The position numbers and the translations under genes are program-made. A stretch of 40,600 nucleotides of DNA, taken from positions 1 to 40,600 of the forward strand of contig JAJXVP010000007.1 in the NCBI GenBank assembly GCA_021782055.1, written 5' to 3'. Shown one piece after another: positions 33,158-40,600 of the stretch (the first letter of the stretch is position 1; each line of letters opens with the position of its first letter). The notes under the pieces were generated by a model. It saw nothing but the letters and a program-made list of their open reading frames with translations. It did not search any database and was not told the origin of the DNA. The DNA comes from a bacterium. Its GTDB lineage: Bacteria; Spirochaetota; Spirochaetia; JABEVK01.

Positions 33158-34620
33158 GGCTGATCGGGCGCTGTGGGTTCAGGGGGTTGGCACTCATAAA
33201 CTAACGACAGTTGATCAGCGTTCTTTAAGCTAATCGCCTGCTGTTCGCACCGGTACCCCGACTCTAAAAAGGCCTCGGGAACGCCGGGGTAACTAAAGGC
33301 CGCCAACGAAGTCCACAAGGCTGGACCTTGAATTTTCTCGAGCAACTTACGCCCTAAGTTAATGGGGTAGCCAAAAAAGGATATCCCCGGTCCCCCAGTC
33401 AGCAAAATACTTCCGGCGAACACCGAGATCTTCCAAAGGGCCGCCTCGGAGTGACGCTGATTCCAAACCAAGGCGGCCCTCACGGCCGCTAAGGCGTCGG
33501 GAAAGCAGAACGATAGCGTATCAATTTGTTTATGAAACAGAAACCCACCAAAGCTGGAAAATAGCTTCGTTGAAGCACTGACTTCTTCGGCAAGAAAGCG
33601 ATAAAACTCACGATCCCCGCGTTCTTCCATCAACGGGGCGGAATTTTCCATCGCTAAAAAGACGAAGGCTTGCCCACTCACCCTGAGACGACTGCCTTCT
33701 GGTAGGCGGCCTTCTAGCAAAACCTGTCGCGCCAAGGTGTCATTGAGCACCGAGCGGGCATTCCATACCTGAACCAAGGGTTGGGGACCTTTCAAAACAG
33801 GAGCTTTCCATACCGCTACGGTGGTCCCAACGGCGGAACGGTTATCAATCCAGAGCAATAAGCGCCCGGGTGCGGCCTCGAGTTCTTTGATGGTGAAGCC
33901 CTCTGAGGCTAAAGTTAAATCAACCGACTGTGGTCCGCCACTTTCTCGGGCTTTTACGGCACGGTAGCTCATCATCTTTAAAATGAAGCTTTCACCCGGC
34001 AAGGCGGGTTCCCCGTCAACACGAATGGTCAGTTGCGACCTGGTCTCTAAACTAATCACCCGATAGGTTTCGCCCGGTTGTACCGTGAGCTCTAGCTTTC
34101 CTAGCTCCCAAGGCGAAAGCGTGGTGAACGAAAGGGGTGGCAAATCTTCTTGGGCATCGTCCCAAAAGGGCCAAGCTAGGTTTTTGTACCGGTATGTTGC
34201 CCAGGTCTGCGTGACACAAACCGAAGCATAGGGGTCTTCCCACTGACGATGCGGTTGAAAAACCACGAGGATGTTTACCCCCAAATCTGGTTCAAGACTC
34301 TCCCTCGAAAAGGGGTCATATAATTGTTCACTGGTGAGTTCCCCTAGGCTTGGGGCCCGATGAATGATCCAGCCAGAAACAGGATGATAGACCTGCCATT
34401 CCACCTGCCAGAGGCCAACCTTCAAACCCGTCAACAAAAGCCGTAAGGCTGTTTTCTGATCAAACCCCATGAGTTCGGCCACAACCTCGGGCGTCATCGT
34501 TAAGCGACGTTTTTCTTCGGCTGCCGTGAGTCGGCTCCAGGCATCCCTTACGGTATCAACGGGCCAGTCCATTTCAGCCGCGCATCGGCTTAATGATTCT
34601 TCGAGCAACAAGCGGTTCAT
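33154..34620 (-). CDS. Degenerate class III nucleotidyl cyclase-like protein (DUF5939-type N-terminus)
   Basis: I place the start at the ATG at 34620 (488 residues). An in-frame TTG at 34656 is part of a -35 hexamer. The N-terminal part (about 1-275) resembles DUF5939, the domain found before adenylate/guanylate cyclases. The places where I expect paired cysteines read YHPVSGW and YDPFSRE, so a metal site is probably lost. The C-terminal part (about 330-455) follows a class III cyclase fold (GGFLFHKQIDTLSFCFPDALAAVRAALVWNQ, ISVFAGSILL, FFGYPINLGRKLLEK). The first metal-binding Asp region is not recognisable and the G-D pair is altered, so it is probably a pseudo-enzyme. It may bind nucleotide or a partner (inference). 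Confidence 0.6.
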   Translation of the reverse strand: MNRLLLEESLSRCAAEMDWPVDTVRDAWSRLTAAEEKRRLTMTPEVVAELMGFDQKTALRLLLTGLKVGLWQVEWQVYHPVSGWIIHRAPSLGELTSEQLYDPFSRESLEPDLGVNILVVFQPHRQWEDPYASVCVTQTWATYRYKNLAWPFWDDAQEDLPPLSFTTLSPWELGKLELTVQPGETYRVISLETRSQLTIRVDGEPALPGESFILKMMSYRAVKARESGGPQSVDLTLASEGFTIKELEAAPGRLLLWIDNRSAVGTTVAVWKAPVLKGPQPLVQVWNARSVLNDTLARQVLLEGRLPEGSRLRVSGQAFVFLAMENSAPLMEERGDREFYRFLAEEVSASTKLFSSFGGFLFHKQIDTLSFCFPDALAAVRAALVWNQRHSEAALWKISVFAGSILLTGGPGISFFGYPINLGRKLLEKIQGPALWTSLAAFSYPGVPEAFLESGYRCEQQAISLKNADQLSLVYECQPPEPTAPDQP

Positions 34621-34627
34621 GCTTAAC

Positions 34628-34656
34628 ACGATAAACCGAAGAAGTCCTTTTTTCAA
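34628..34656 (-). promoter_or_regulatory. Promoter for the leaderless cyclase-like gene
   Basis: On the minus strand TTGAAA (34656-34651) and TATCGT (34633-34628) are 17 bases apart. The -10 ends seven bases before the ATG at 34620, which has no ribosome site at useful distance. Confidence 0.6.
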
Positions 34657-34667
34657 CGCTGAACTTC

Positions 34668-34676
34668 TGGTATTCT
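34668..34676 (+). promoter_or_regulatory. Extended -10 for the leaderless flavoprotein gene
   Basis: TGG-TATTCT is an extended -10 whose end lies six bases before the ATG at 34683; no Shine-Dalgarno is present. A -35 at the right distance is poor (T-rich). It is divergent from the cyclase-like gene's promoter 12 bases away. Confidence 0.45.
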
Positions 34677-34682
34677 CCGCCT

Positions 34683-35936
34683 ATGGAAATTTTGGTGGTG
34701 GGAGGAGGCCCTGCGGGGATGCTGGCGGCGGCCAAAGCGGCCGAAGGCAACCACGTGACCCTTTTAGAAAAGAACCCCAGCTTAGGTAAAAAGTTGCTCT
34801 TAACAGGCGGTGGAAGGTGCAATTTCACCAACGCCGAGCCTGATAACCACCGTTTAGTAGCCTTTTACGGGTCGGCAGGGCAGTACCTGCTTTCGCCGCT
34901 CAGCCGTTTTTCTTCTTCGGATGCTTTACAGTTTTTTGCTTCACGGGGCATGCCCTATAAAGTCGAGGACCGCAATCGAGCTTTTCCCGCCAGCAACGAA
35001 GCCAGGTCCGTTTTAAGTGTCCTTGAAGGCTTTATGGCTGAAATGGGTGTGTCTGTTCGAACCCATGCCGAAGTGACGGGGTTAATTGTCGAAAAGGGTC
35101 GGTGCCTCGGCGTGCAAACCCGTCGGGGTCCCTTGTTTGCCGACCATGTTATCCTCGCCACAGGGGGAACCTCCCTCCCTGCGACGGGCTCAACCGGCGA
35201 CGGTTATCGTTGGTTACGTGAGGCAGGGCATTCTGTACGGCTCCCCGAGCCTTCGTTAGTGCCTCTTGCCGTTGCCGAAAAGTGGGTTCAGGACTTGGCT
35301 GGTTTAAGTTTTGACGCAGTGCGTCTCGAAGCCTGGCACAACCAGCGTGTTTTTGCCGAAACAGGTCGCTTACTGTTTACTCATGTAGGCCTTTCGGGCC
35401 CCTTGGTTTTAAACGCCGCCACACGGCTGGCGGCCTTGCATCGAGAAGCCCAAGCGCAAAGTCGGGAACTTGTGCTACGCCTTGATTTTTTTCCCCGCTG
35501 GGATGGGGGTGAGGTTGATCGTCAGCTGGTGGCGTTAATTGCCGAAAACCCCAATCGACAGCTCAAGAGTTTGCTCAGTGCCTGGCTACCCCCTCGGCTA
35601 GTCCAGCGCCTTTTAATTCAGGCAGAGCTTCCTGAGGTCCCGGGCCGGCAGCTTACCAAAGAAGCGAGGCAGAGCCTTGCCCGCCTACTCAAGGGGTTTC
35701 CGTTAACGTTTCGTAGGCTTCTGGATGCCTCAAAAGCCGTGGTTAGCTCCGGAGGGGTCAGTTTGAAAGAAGTCGACTTTCGTACCATGAAAAGTCTCAA
35801 AGTTGAGGGACTGTCGCTCGTTGGGGATTTGTTAGATTTTGACCGCCCCACAGGGGGCTTTAGCTTGCAAATTTGTTGGGCCACAGCGTGGTCGGCAGGC
35901 TTGGCCCTGAGGGGGAAGCCTGCCCCTCCCGCTTGA
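34683..35936 (+). CDS. NAD(P)/FAD-dependent oxidoreductase, BaiN/HI0933 family
   Basis: This 417-residue flavoprotein has the family's N-terminal dinucleotide fold VVGGGPAGMLAAAKAAEG with LEKNPSLGKKLLLTGGGRCNFTN, the HI0933 signature. ATGGTSLPATGSTGDGYRWLREAGH, LFTHVGLSGPLVLNAA and the C-terminal FAD motif GEL/GDLLDFDRPTGGFSLQICWATAWSAGLA are also present. Members bind FAD tightly; the best studied (BaiN) reduces bile-acid intermediates, but most have unknown substrates. The length is normal. The start has no ribosome site and appears leaderless. The TGA stop lies inside the TTGACA of the next gene's promoter. Confidence 0.92.
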   Translation: MEILVVGGGPAGMLAAAKAAEGNHVTLLEKNPSLGKKLLLTGGGRCNFTNAEPDNHRLVAFYGSAGQYLLSPLSRFSSSDALQFFASRGMPYKVEDRNRAFPASNEARSVLSVLEGFMAEMGVSVRTHAEVTGLIVEKGRCLGVQTRRGPLFADHVILATGGTSLPATGSTGDGYRWLREAGHSVRLPEPSLVPLAVAEKWVQDLAGLSFDAVRLEAWHNQRVFAETGRLLFTHVGLSGPLVLNAATRLAALHREAQAQSRELVLRLDFFPRWDGGEVDRQLVALIAENPNRQLKSLLSAWLPPRLVQRLLIQAELPEVPGRQLTKEARQSLARLLKGFPLTFRRLLDASKAVVSSGGVSLKEVDFRTMKSLKVEGLSLVGDLLDFDRPTGGFSLQICWATAWSAGLALRGKPAPPA

Positions 35937-35961
35937 CAGAAACCCTCACGGGGGCTATTTC
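35933..35961 (+). promoter_or_regulatory. Candidate promoter for the DUF134-NifX gene
   Basis: A consensus TTGACA (35933-35938) overlaps the TGA stop of the flavoprotein gene (35934-35936). TATTTC (35956-35961) follows after 17 bases, a weak -10. The leader of about 20 bases carries an AGGAGG ribosome site. Confidence 0.45.
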
Positions 35962-35989
35962 AGAATCATGTTCGGTCAAAGGAGGTCTC

Positions 35990-36613
35990 ATGTCGCGTCC
36001 ACCTCAGGAACGACGTTTAGCGGCCCCCATTCATTCACGGGTTTTTAAACCGGCCGGAGTTCCGGCGAGTAGTCTCGAAGAAGTGGTCTTAGGTCCGGAT
36101 GAAGCCGAGGCTCTGCGCTTGGCTGATTTAGAAGGTCTGTATCACGAAGCCGCTGCCCGCTCGATGGGGGTCTCGCGACCAACGTTTGGCAGAGTTCTTG
36201 AAAATGCCCGGCGAAAAGCCGCCCAAGCGATTCTTGAAGGCAAGGTCTTGAGAGTTGAGGGTATTGAAGCCGACCATAGCCCAAGCCTGGTGGTCGAGCA
36301 CCGAAACGAGCTTATTGTTGCCGTCCCCGAGAATCAGGGACAAATTGAAGACCATTACGCCCAAAGCCGTCAATTTGCGCTTTTTCGGTGGCAAAACGGC
36401 AAACTTTGCCGCGAGTCGGATTTTGTTACGCCAGGCGGTGTTTGTCGGCCCGGAATTGGGGCCGCCTTGGCTAAGCGGGGAGTAACTCACCTGGTCGCGA
36501 ATCATATCGGCCCTGGTGCTGTTCGAATTTTAGGTTCACACGGAATTACCGTCCGGCGTGGTGCCTCGGGGCCCTTAGAACCGGCGGTTCTTGAGCTATT
36601 TCGCCCGGGGTAG
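35990..36613 (+). CDS. DUF134 helix-turn-helix protein fused to a NifX/NifB-type FeMo-cofactor domain
   Basis: From the ATG at 35990, with AGGAGGT six bases upstream, the protein has 207 residues. Residues 1-85 are a DUF134 domain, a predicted DNA-binding helix-turn-helix (VVLGPDEAEALRLADLEGLYHEAAARSMGVSRPTFGRVLENARRK in two parts). Residues about 98-205 match the dinitrogenase iron-molybdenum-cofactor (NifX/NafY-like) fold: IVAVPENQGQIEDHYAQSRQFALF, AKRGVTHLVANHIGPGAVRILGSHGITV. No nif genes are present, so nitrogen fixation is not implied. Such fusions probably sense a metal cluster and regulate transcription (inference). Its stop abuts that of the convergent NlpC gene as a TAGCTA palindrome. 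Confidence 0.85.
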   Translation: MSRPPQERRLAAPIHSRVFKPAGVPASSLEEVVLGPDEAEALRLADLEGLYHEAAARSMGVSRPTFGRVLENARRKAAQAILEGKVLRVEGIEADHSPSLVVEHRNELIVAVPENQGQIEDHYAQSRQFALFRWQNGKLCRESDFVTPGGVCRPGIGAALAKRGVTHLVANHIGPGAVRILGSHGITVRRGASGPLEPAVLELFRPG

Positions 36614-37552
36614 CTATTCCGTTCCCGGTAACCGGCGTGGGTAGACGGCTTCTGGAACAAAGGTTGTCACAAACTGCGTCACCGGCAAAAGTTTTTTCGG
36701 CTTTGAAGCCACAGGATGCGAAGTGGGCCACAACGATATTGATGCCTCTTCGACTTTTTGCGGCTGGTCATCGACCCAAAACGCGTGCACAAGGGCTCCA
36801 TGGCGAGGCTGATAGGTGCCTTCACCGGTGCGGACGCCCGCCTTAAACTGACCTTGATACCAAGCCCCATCCCGCCAGTGATAGACTCCATAGCCTTCGG
36901 GCTTTCCCTGACGGAACCGGCCCACAAAGGTATCGCCATTACGAAAAAACATGAAGCCTTTTCCGTCAGGCTGTCCGTCCAAAAGAGGCCCTTGATACCA
37001 GCCTTTGACATAGGGTACCCGGTAGATTTTCCCCGGAGTTTCCCAGACTGTTCCCGGTGGCCAGCTCAAGCGACGGGCAAACAACGCTCTGGTTTTCCAG
37101 TAATGTTCCGAAAGGCTACTGAGAACCACACCGCGCGGCCAGCCCTCCGATACCGCATGCAAAAGTGTATCGTTCCCCAGGTAAAGCGCCACGTGGGAGA
37201 CTTCCCCGCGACGCTCTGTCGCAAAAAAAATCAGGTCACCGGGCTGAAGTTGGGTCAGAGGAACCTTGTGACCCCAACGAGCCTGGTCCCAAGCCGAGGT
37301 GGGTAAGTTCGGGATGAGGCGATGATACACGGCCCAAACTAACCCACTGCAGTCTAAACCGTCTTCGTGCCGGCCGCCCAACCGATAGGGGCTTCCTAAA
37401 AGAGCTGACCCCTGGCCAAAAAGAGCGTCAGCAATAGTCGTTGAAAGACTAAAAAGGGGTGCTAGAGGAAAACCTAGTAGCAAAAGAAACAGGAGTGCCC
37501 GCCCTCCCCTGAAGGAACGGTGGGTTTGTTTAGCTTGCTCAAATGCCAACAA
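36614..37552 (-). CDS. NlpC/P60 peptidoglycan peptidase with MORN repeats
   Basis: This 312-residue exported protein starts at a TTG (37552; a second TTG at 37549 is equally possible) with no clear ribosome site. A signal peptide covers about residues 15-36. The NlpC/P60 domain (about 40-165) has the catalytic Cys68 in [10 protein letters not shown], His120 in [11 protein letters not shown] and His132 in LLHAVSEG. It should cleave peptide stems of peptidoglycan. Residues about 184-250 carry three MORN repeats ([48 protein letters not shown]), which bind membranes or proteins elsewhere. The combination is unusual. It is divergent from ilvD with only 18 bases between starts. Confidence 0.87.
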   Translation of the reverse strand: MLAFEQAKQTHRSFRGGRALLFLLLLGFPLAPLFSLSTTIADALFGQGSALLGSPYRLGGRHEDGLDCSGLVWAVYHRLIPNLPTSAWDQARWGHKVPLTQLQPGDLIFFATERRGEVSHVALYLGNDTLLHAVSEGWPRGVVLSSLSEHYWKTRALFARRLSWPPGTVWETPGKIYRVPYVKGWYQGPLLDGQPDGKGFMFFRNGDTFVGRFRQGKPEGYGVYHWRDGAWYQGQFKAGVRTGEGTYQPRHGALVHAFWVDDQPQKVEEASISLWPTSHPVASKPKKLLPVTQFVTTFVPEAVYPRRLPGTE

Positions 37553-37564
37553 AGGCGTTACATT
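37535..37564 (+). promoter_or_regulatory. Weak candidate promoter for ilvD
   Basis: TTGCTC (37535-37540) and TACATT (37559-37564) are 18 bases apart, and the -10 ends six bases before the ATG at 37571. The only AAAGG nearby is 15 bases from the start. It overlaps the 5' end of the divergent NlpC gene. Confidence 0.35.
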
Positions 37565-37570
37565 TACCCC

Positions 37571-39412
37571 ATGAAAGTCCCCTTACGCAGTTCGACCAAT
37601 ACGCTCGGCCGTATGATGGCAGGAGCCCGGGCGCTTTGGCAAGCCAACGGAATGACAAAAGAGCAATTTGGCAAACCCATCATTGCCATTGCCAACAGCT
37701 TTACCCAGTTTGTTCCTGGGCACGCTCACCTTCACGACATCGGCCAAAAAATGAAAAAGATCGTCGAGAGTCGTGGTTGCTTTGCCGCCGAGTTTAACAC
37801 CATCGCCATCGACGACGGAATTGCCATGGGCCATGAAGGTATGCTGTACAGCCTTCCGAGCCGGGACCTGATCGCCGACAGCGTTGAATACATGGTCAAC
37901 GCTCACTGCGCTGACGCGCTCATCTGCATTTCTAACTGTGACAAGATTACCCCCGGTATGCTGATGGCCGCTCTTAGGCTCAACATACCCACCATTTTTG
38001 TGTCGGGCGGCCCCATGGAAGCTGGTCGTGTCGGCGACAAAAAATATGACCTCATTGACGCCATGGTTATGGCGGCTGACAGTGCTGTGGATGACGCTAC
38101 ACTCGAAGCCGTCGAAAACAATGCTTGTCCTACCTGTGGCTCTTGCTCGGGGATGTTCACTGCCAACAGCATGAACTGCCTCAACGAAGCGTTAGGCCTG
38201 GCCCTTCCGGGGAACGGCACGCTTGTCGCTACCCACGCAGAACGGCTGTCCTTGTTCGAAAAAGCAGCGCACCGCATTGTCGATTTAGCCCTAGAATTCT
38301 ATCAGACTGGCAATGAACGCCTATTACCCCGAGGGATCGCCTCAAAAGCGGCCTTCATGAACGCGATGAGCCTCGATATTGCCATGGGCGGAAGTACTAA
38401 TACGGTCTTGCACCTGTTGGCGATTGCCCGTGAAGGCGAAGTAGATTTTTCCATGAAGGACATCGACGCTCTGTCTCGGCGTGTGCCCTGTATTTGTAAG
38501 GTCGCTCCAAACTCCCCCGACTACCATATCGAAGACGTTCACCGCGCGGGCGGCATTATGCGCATTTTAGGTGAGCTAGCCCGGGGTGGCTTGCTCGATA
38601 CCAGCGTTGCTCGTGTCGATAGCCCCTCGCTGGCCGAAGCCCTCAGCTCTTGGGACATCAGTGCCGAAAGCGCCACCGCCGAAGCCAAAAGCTTTTACAC
38701 GGCGGCGCCCGGTGGCCGAAGAAACCTGGTCATGGGCAGTCAAAATGCTCGTTTCAAAGAGTTGGACTTAGATCGTGCTCAAGGGTGTATTCGGTCGTTA
38801 GAGCATGCCTACTACCCAGACGGCGGCCTAGCCGTTCTTTTTGGCAACATTGCCGAACGTGGCTCGATCGTTAAAACCGCCGGTGTTGATAAAAGCATCT
38901 TTGAGTTCAACGGAAAAGCCGTGGTCTTTGAAAGCCAAGAAGATGCGACTCAGGGCATTCTTTCAGGAAAAGTCCAAGCCGGCGATGTGGTCGTAATTCG
39001 GTACGAAGGGCCCAAGGGGGGACCAGGTATGCAAGAAATGCTGTACCCCACCAGCTACCTGAAAAGCCGTCACCTGGGTAAAGAATGTGCGCTGTTGACC
39101 GATGGGCGTTTCTCGGGCGGTACCAGCGGACTCTCGATTGGCCACGTTAGTCCCGAAGCGGCAGCCGGTGGTGGCATTGCCTTGGTTCGCGACGGTGACC
39201 AGATCGAAATCTCGATTCCCAGACGGTTGCTTCAAGTCAAAGTTTCTGCCGATGAACTTCAACGACGTCGTGCCGAAGAAGAAGCCCGAGGGGCTCAAGC
39301 GTGGAAGCCTCGTCAACGGCAACGTAAAGTGAGTCGGGCCCTCCAGGCCTACGCCCTCTTCGCACAAAGCGCCGACGAAGGGGCGATTCGCCGACTTCCT
39401 TCAGAAAGCTGA
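37571..39412 (+). CDS. ilvD: Dihydroxy-acid dehydratase
   Basis: IlvD dehydrates dihydroxy-acids to 2-keto acids in valine, isoleucine and leucine synthesis. From the ATG at 37571 the protein has 613 residues, close to the 616 of E. coli. It follows the E. coli-type [4Fe-4S] enzyme closely: [60 protein letters not shown] and [18 protein letters not shown]. The cluster cysteines are in the SNCD and CPTCGSC motifs. The frame is open upstream to 37520, but that part is not family-like and lies in the divergent gene. Similarity to proteobacterial IlvD looks high for a spirochaete, so transfer is possible. The next gene starts 57 bases after the stop. Confidence 0.97.
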   Translation: MKVPLRSSTNTLGRMMAGARALWQANGMTKEQFGKPIIAIANSFTQFVPGHAHLHDIGQKMKKIVESRGCFAAEFNTIAIDDGIAMGHEGMLYSLPSRDLIADSVEYMVNAHCADALICISNCDKITPGMLMAALRLNIPTIFVSGGPMEAGRVGDKKYDLIDAMVMAADSAVDDATLEAVENNACPTCGSCSGMFTANSMNCLNEALGLALPGNGTLVATHAERLSLFEKAAHRIVDLALEFYQTGNERLLPRGIASKAAFMNAMSLDIAMGGSTNTVLHLLAIAREGEVDFSMKDIDALSRRVPCICKVAPNSPDYHIEDVHRAGGIMRILGELARGGLLDTSVARVDSPSLAEALSSWDISAESATAEAKSFYTAAPGGRRNLVMGSQNARFKELDLDRAQGCIRSLEHAYYPDGGLAVLFGNIAERGSIVKTAGVDKSIFEFNGKAVVFESQEDATQGILSGKVQAGDVVVIRYEGPKGGPGMQEMLYPTSYLKSRHLGKECALLTDGRFSGGTSGLSIGHVSPEAAAGGGIALVRDGDQIEISIPRRLLQVKVSADELQRRRAEEEARGAQAWKPRQRQRKVSRALQAYALFAQSADEGAIRRLPSES

Positions 39413-39469
39413 AAAAAAGAACTCTTGTAATTACCGATCAGGGGGGCGAAACTACAGGTGGAGCCTTGT

Positions 39470-40387
39470 ATGTCTGCCGAAGCCGCCCCCCAGATTCTTG
39501 TTCCCTTGTGCCCTGCCAACCACCCCGGTCAAGACATTGTTGTTTACCTTAGGCCCGAATCTAATGGCATTTTGACTGAAAGCCTTCTGTTTAAGGTGCT
39601 CTCAAACCCTCAGTGGAAAGAAAAGCTCACGCTGTCGTACCTAGCCAACTTGCCGGGTGAGTTTATTTTACAGCACCGTATTGTTGAACACCATTACGCT
39701 GTTCGGCTCGATTTTGCTGCTCGTGGCCGTTCCGCCTTTACTCCCTCAATGCGTTCAGCTTTGGAACGTTTTTTCGGCATTCCTTTTGAGAAGGCGCAAA
39801 TTTTAGGGGCGTTCGAAGCACTCCAGTTGTTGCGCTTGTCCGCCGAAGAGCTGTTTCAATTGTGGGTGCCTGTCTACGATATTTTGGAAATTGAAGGACA
39901 ACTGGTCAAACGCCTTCACGACAATGTCTTTGTGATCAACTATGACATTCCGGCACTCTTGCACAAGAACCATGCAGGCACCGACGTTGCCGTAATGCTT
40001 TTTCGAACAACTCTAGACTATGACGGCTTTAGGCCCTTAATCGAGCGTATTCGCGACGATCTTGTCCAAGCCAAGATGCTCGACCCCACAAAAACAGAAC
40101 GCCGCATCTTTCACTATTCCAAGGGGCCTTTTGAACAGCTTTTGGATGGGCTGGGCTACCTTTGGAAGTCCGCGACCGAGAGGGCTTCGCTTGCCGATTT
40201 GCAATTTGCCCAGTTTTTGCATGGCAAAGGATTGACCGACGATCAGATCTTACGTTACTTGACTCACCCTATTGGTGTTTTTGAAACGGGCGAACGGCGG
40301 CTTGAGCAGAACCTCTTTTCGTTCACCTTATTTGATTCGTATGAAGACGCCTGGCGAAAATCGGTTAACTTTTCGCAGGACTTTTGA
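39470..40387 (+). CDS. Conserved-looking cytoplasmic protein of unknown function
   Basis: From the ATG at 39470 the protein has 305 residues. This start has GGAG six bases upstream; a GTG at 39458 is less likely. It is soluble, without signal peptide or membrane helices, and mixes short beta strands (QDIVVYLRPESNGI, EFILQHRIVEHHYAVRLDF) with helices (EALQLLRLSAEELFQLW). The segment HKNHAGTDVAVMLFRTTLDYDGFRPLI is its most motif-like part. I see no catalytic signature and do not recognise the family. It lies in the same direction as ilvD and may be co-transcribed. Confidence 0.75.
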   Translation: MSAEAAPQILVPLCPANHPGQDIVVYLRPESNGILTESLLFKVLSNPQWKEKLTLSYLANLPGEFILQHRIVEHHYAVRLDFAARGRSAFTPSMRSALERFFGIPFEKAQILGAFEALQLLRLSAEELFQLWVPVYDILEIEGQLVKRLHDNVFVINYDIPALLHKNHAGTDVAVMLFRTTLDYDGFRPLIERIRDDLVQAKMLDPTKTERRIFHYSKGPFEQLLDGLGYLWKSATERASLADLQFAQFLHGKGLTDDQILRYLTHPIGVFETGERRLEQNLFSFTLFDSYEDAWRKSVNFSQDF

Positions 40388-40426
40388 GGACAACTTTGCT
40401 TTCTTCAGGATTTTCTTTCCCAACCA

Positions 40427-40455
40427 TTGTATTTTTTGCTTTCTTTCCTTATGAT
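40427..40455 (+). promoter_or_regulatory. Candidate promoter for the gene at 40495
   Basis: TTGTAT (40427-40432) and TATGAT (40450-40455) are 17 bases apart. A second possible -10, TACGAT with an extended TGT (40460-40468), lies further down. The 107-base gap 40388-40494 is AT-rich and holds no hairpin I can see. Confidence 0.45.
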
Positions 40456-40494
40456 TATGTGTTACGATTGCTGAACTTTTTGAGGGAATGACGG

Positions 40495-40600
40495 GTGAAC
40501 GCCAACAAGAAAGAACCGCCTAGCATACATTATTACGACCAAGACTTTGTGGATATCTACGACAAAAGCTGGGCATGGATCAAAGATTTTTGGCAAAAAG
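40495..40600 (+). CDS. 5' end of a protein of unknown function, cut by window edge
   Basis: A GTG at 40495 with a GAGGGA ribosome site seven bases upstream opens a frame that runs to the window end (35 codons). The visible part is SIHYYDQDFVDIYDKSWAW followed by IKDFWQK, rich in Tyr, Trp and Asp. That aromatic-acidic start recalls some glycoside-hydrolase-like proteins, but the fragment is too short for a call. It has its own promoter-like sequence. Confidence 0.7.
   Translation, partial: MNANKKEPPSIHYYDQDFVDIYDKSWAWIKDFWQK

Noticed and set aside
35933..36613. Nitrogen-fixation locus
   Set aside because: Only a NifX-type fold is present, fused to a helix-turn-helix; no nifHDK, nifB or nifEN genes are in the window.

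Overview
The window reads as a gene-dense, mid-GC chromosomal segment of a spirochaete, probably a free-living or host-associated relative of Treponema/Spirochaeta. The assignment is an inference. It rests on (i) cytoplasmic LacI-type sugar-sensor domains, without a DNA-binding head, fused to a histidine kinase; (ii) a giant membrane-anchored TPR protein with the layout of the spirochaetal periplasmic-flagellar collar protein FlcA; (iii) a MurA with Asp in place of the catalytic Cys, as known in Borrelia; and (iv) several uncharacterised proteins of a spirochaete-like style. No rRNA, tRNA, CRISPR array, insertion sequence or phage gene was seen. Coding density is near total and no stretch over 300 bases lacks a gene.

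Layout. 1-2059 (+): the 3' part of a GGDEF diguanylate cyclase, then murA behind its own promoter. 2066-6895 (-): an operon of an HD-GYP response regulator, a LacI-sensor histidine kinase and a UlaG-like metallo-hydrolase. 6956-9875 (+): the ravA-viaA chaperone-like pair. 9853-14823 (-): a MinD-like ATPase, a very long FapA/DUF342 protein, and lgt. 14902-17842 (+): C-terminal processing protease, rsmE, and a WecG/TagA-like glycosyltransferase. 17915-24238 (+): a sigma-54 activator lacking its DNA-binding domain, a coupled 24-codon ORF, STAS-zinc ribbon protein, YbjN-like protein, PspA, a pseudo-receiver winged-helix protein, and two multi-pass membrane proteins. 24252-28775 (-): leuB and the FlcA-like protein. 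28883-30810 (+): a secreted CBM48 protein and an aminotransferase. 30803-31861 (-): a GH18 lipoprotein. 31966-33157 (+): the pfs-luxS operon. 33154-34620 (-): a degenerate nucleotidyl-cyclase-like protein. 34683-36613 (+): a BaiN/HI0933 flavoprotein and a DUF134-NifX protein. 36614-37552 (-): an NlpC/P60-MORN protein. 37571-40600 (+): ilvD, an unknown protein, and the start of another gene.

Themes. Cyclic-di-GMP appears twice: a cyclase and an HD-GYP phosphodiesterase regulator, where the cyclase and the regulator's partner kinase share a similar GAF-like module. Envelope functions dominate (MurA, Lgt, FapA, CtpA, PspA, FlcA-like, NlpC/P60-MORN). Pfs and LuxS recycle S-adenosylhomocysteine. 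LeuB and IlvD belong to branched-chain amino-acid synthesis.

The most striking non-gene signal is regulatory compactness. Several genes have no Shine-Dalgarno sequence. Instead a sigma-70-like -10 hexamer ends 6-7 bases before the start codon, predicting leaderless mRNAs (murA, pfs, the 21457 membrane gene, and the divergent pair at 34620/34683; weaker for ctpA, ilvD and perhaps ravA). In three places the -35 element contains the stop codon of the preceding gene. All six convergent gene pairs overlap or lie within 13 bases of each other, leaving no room for ordinary terminators between them.
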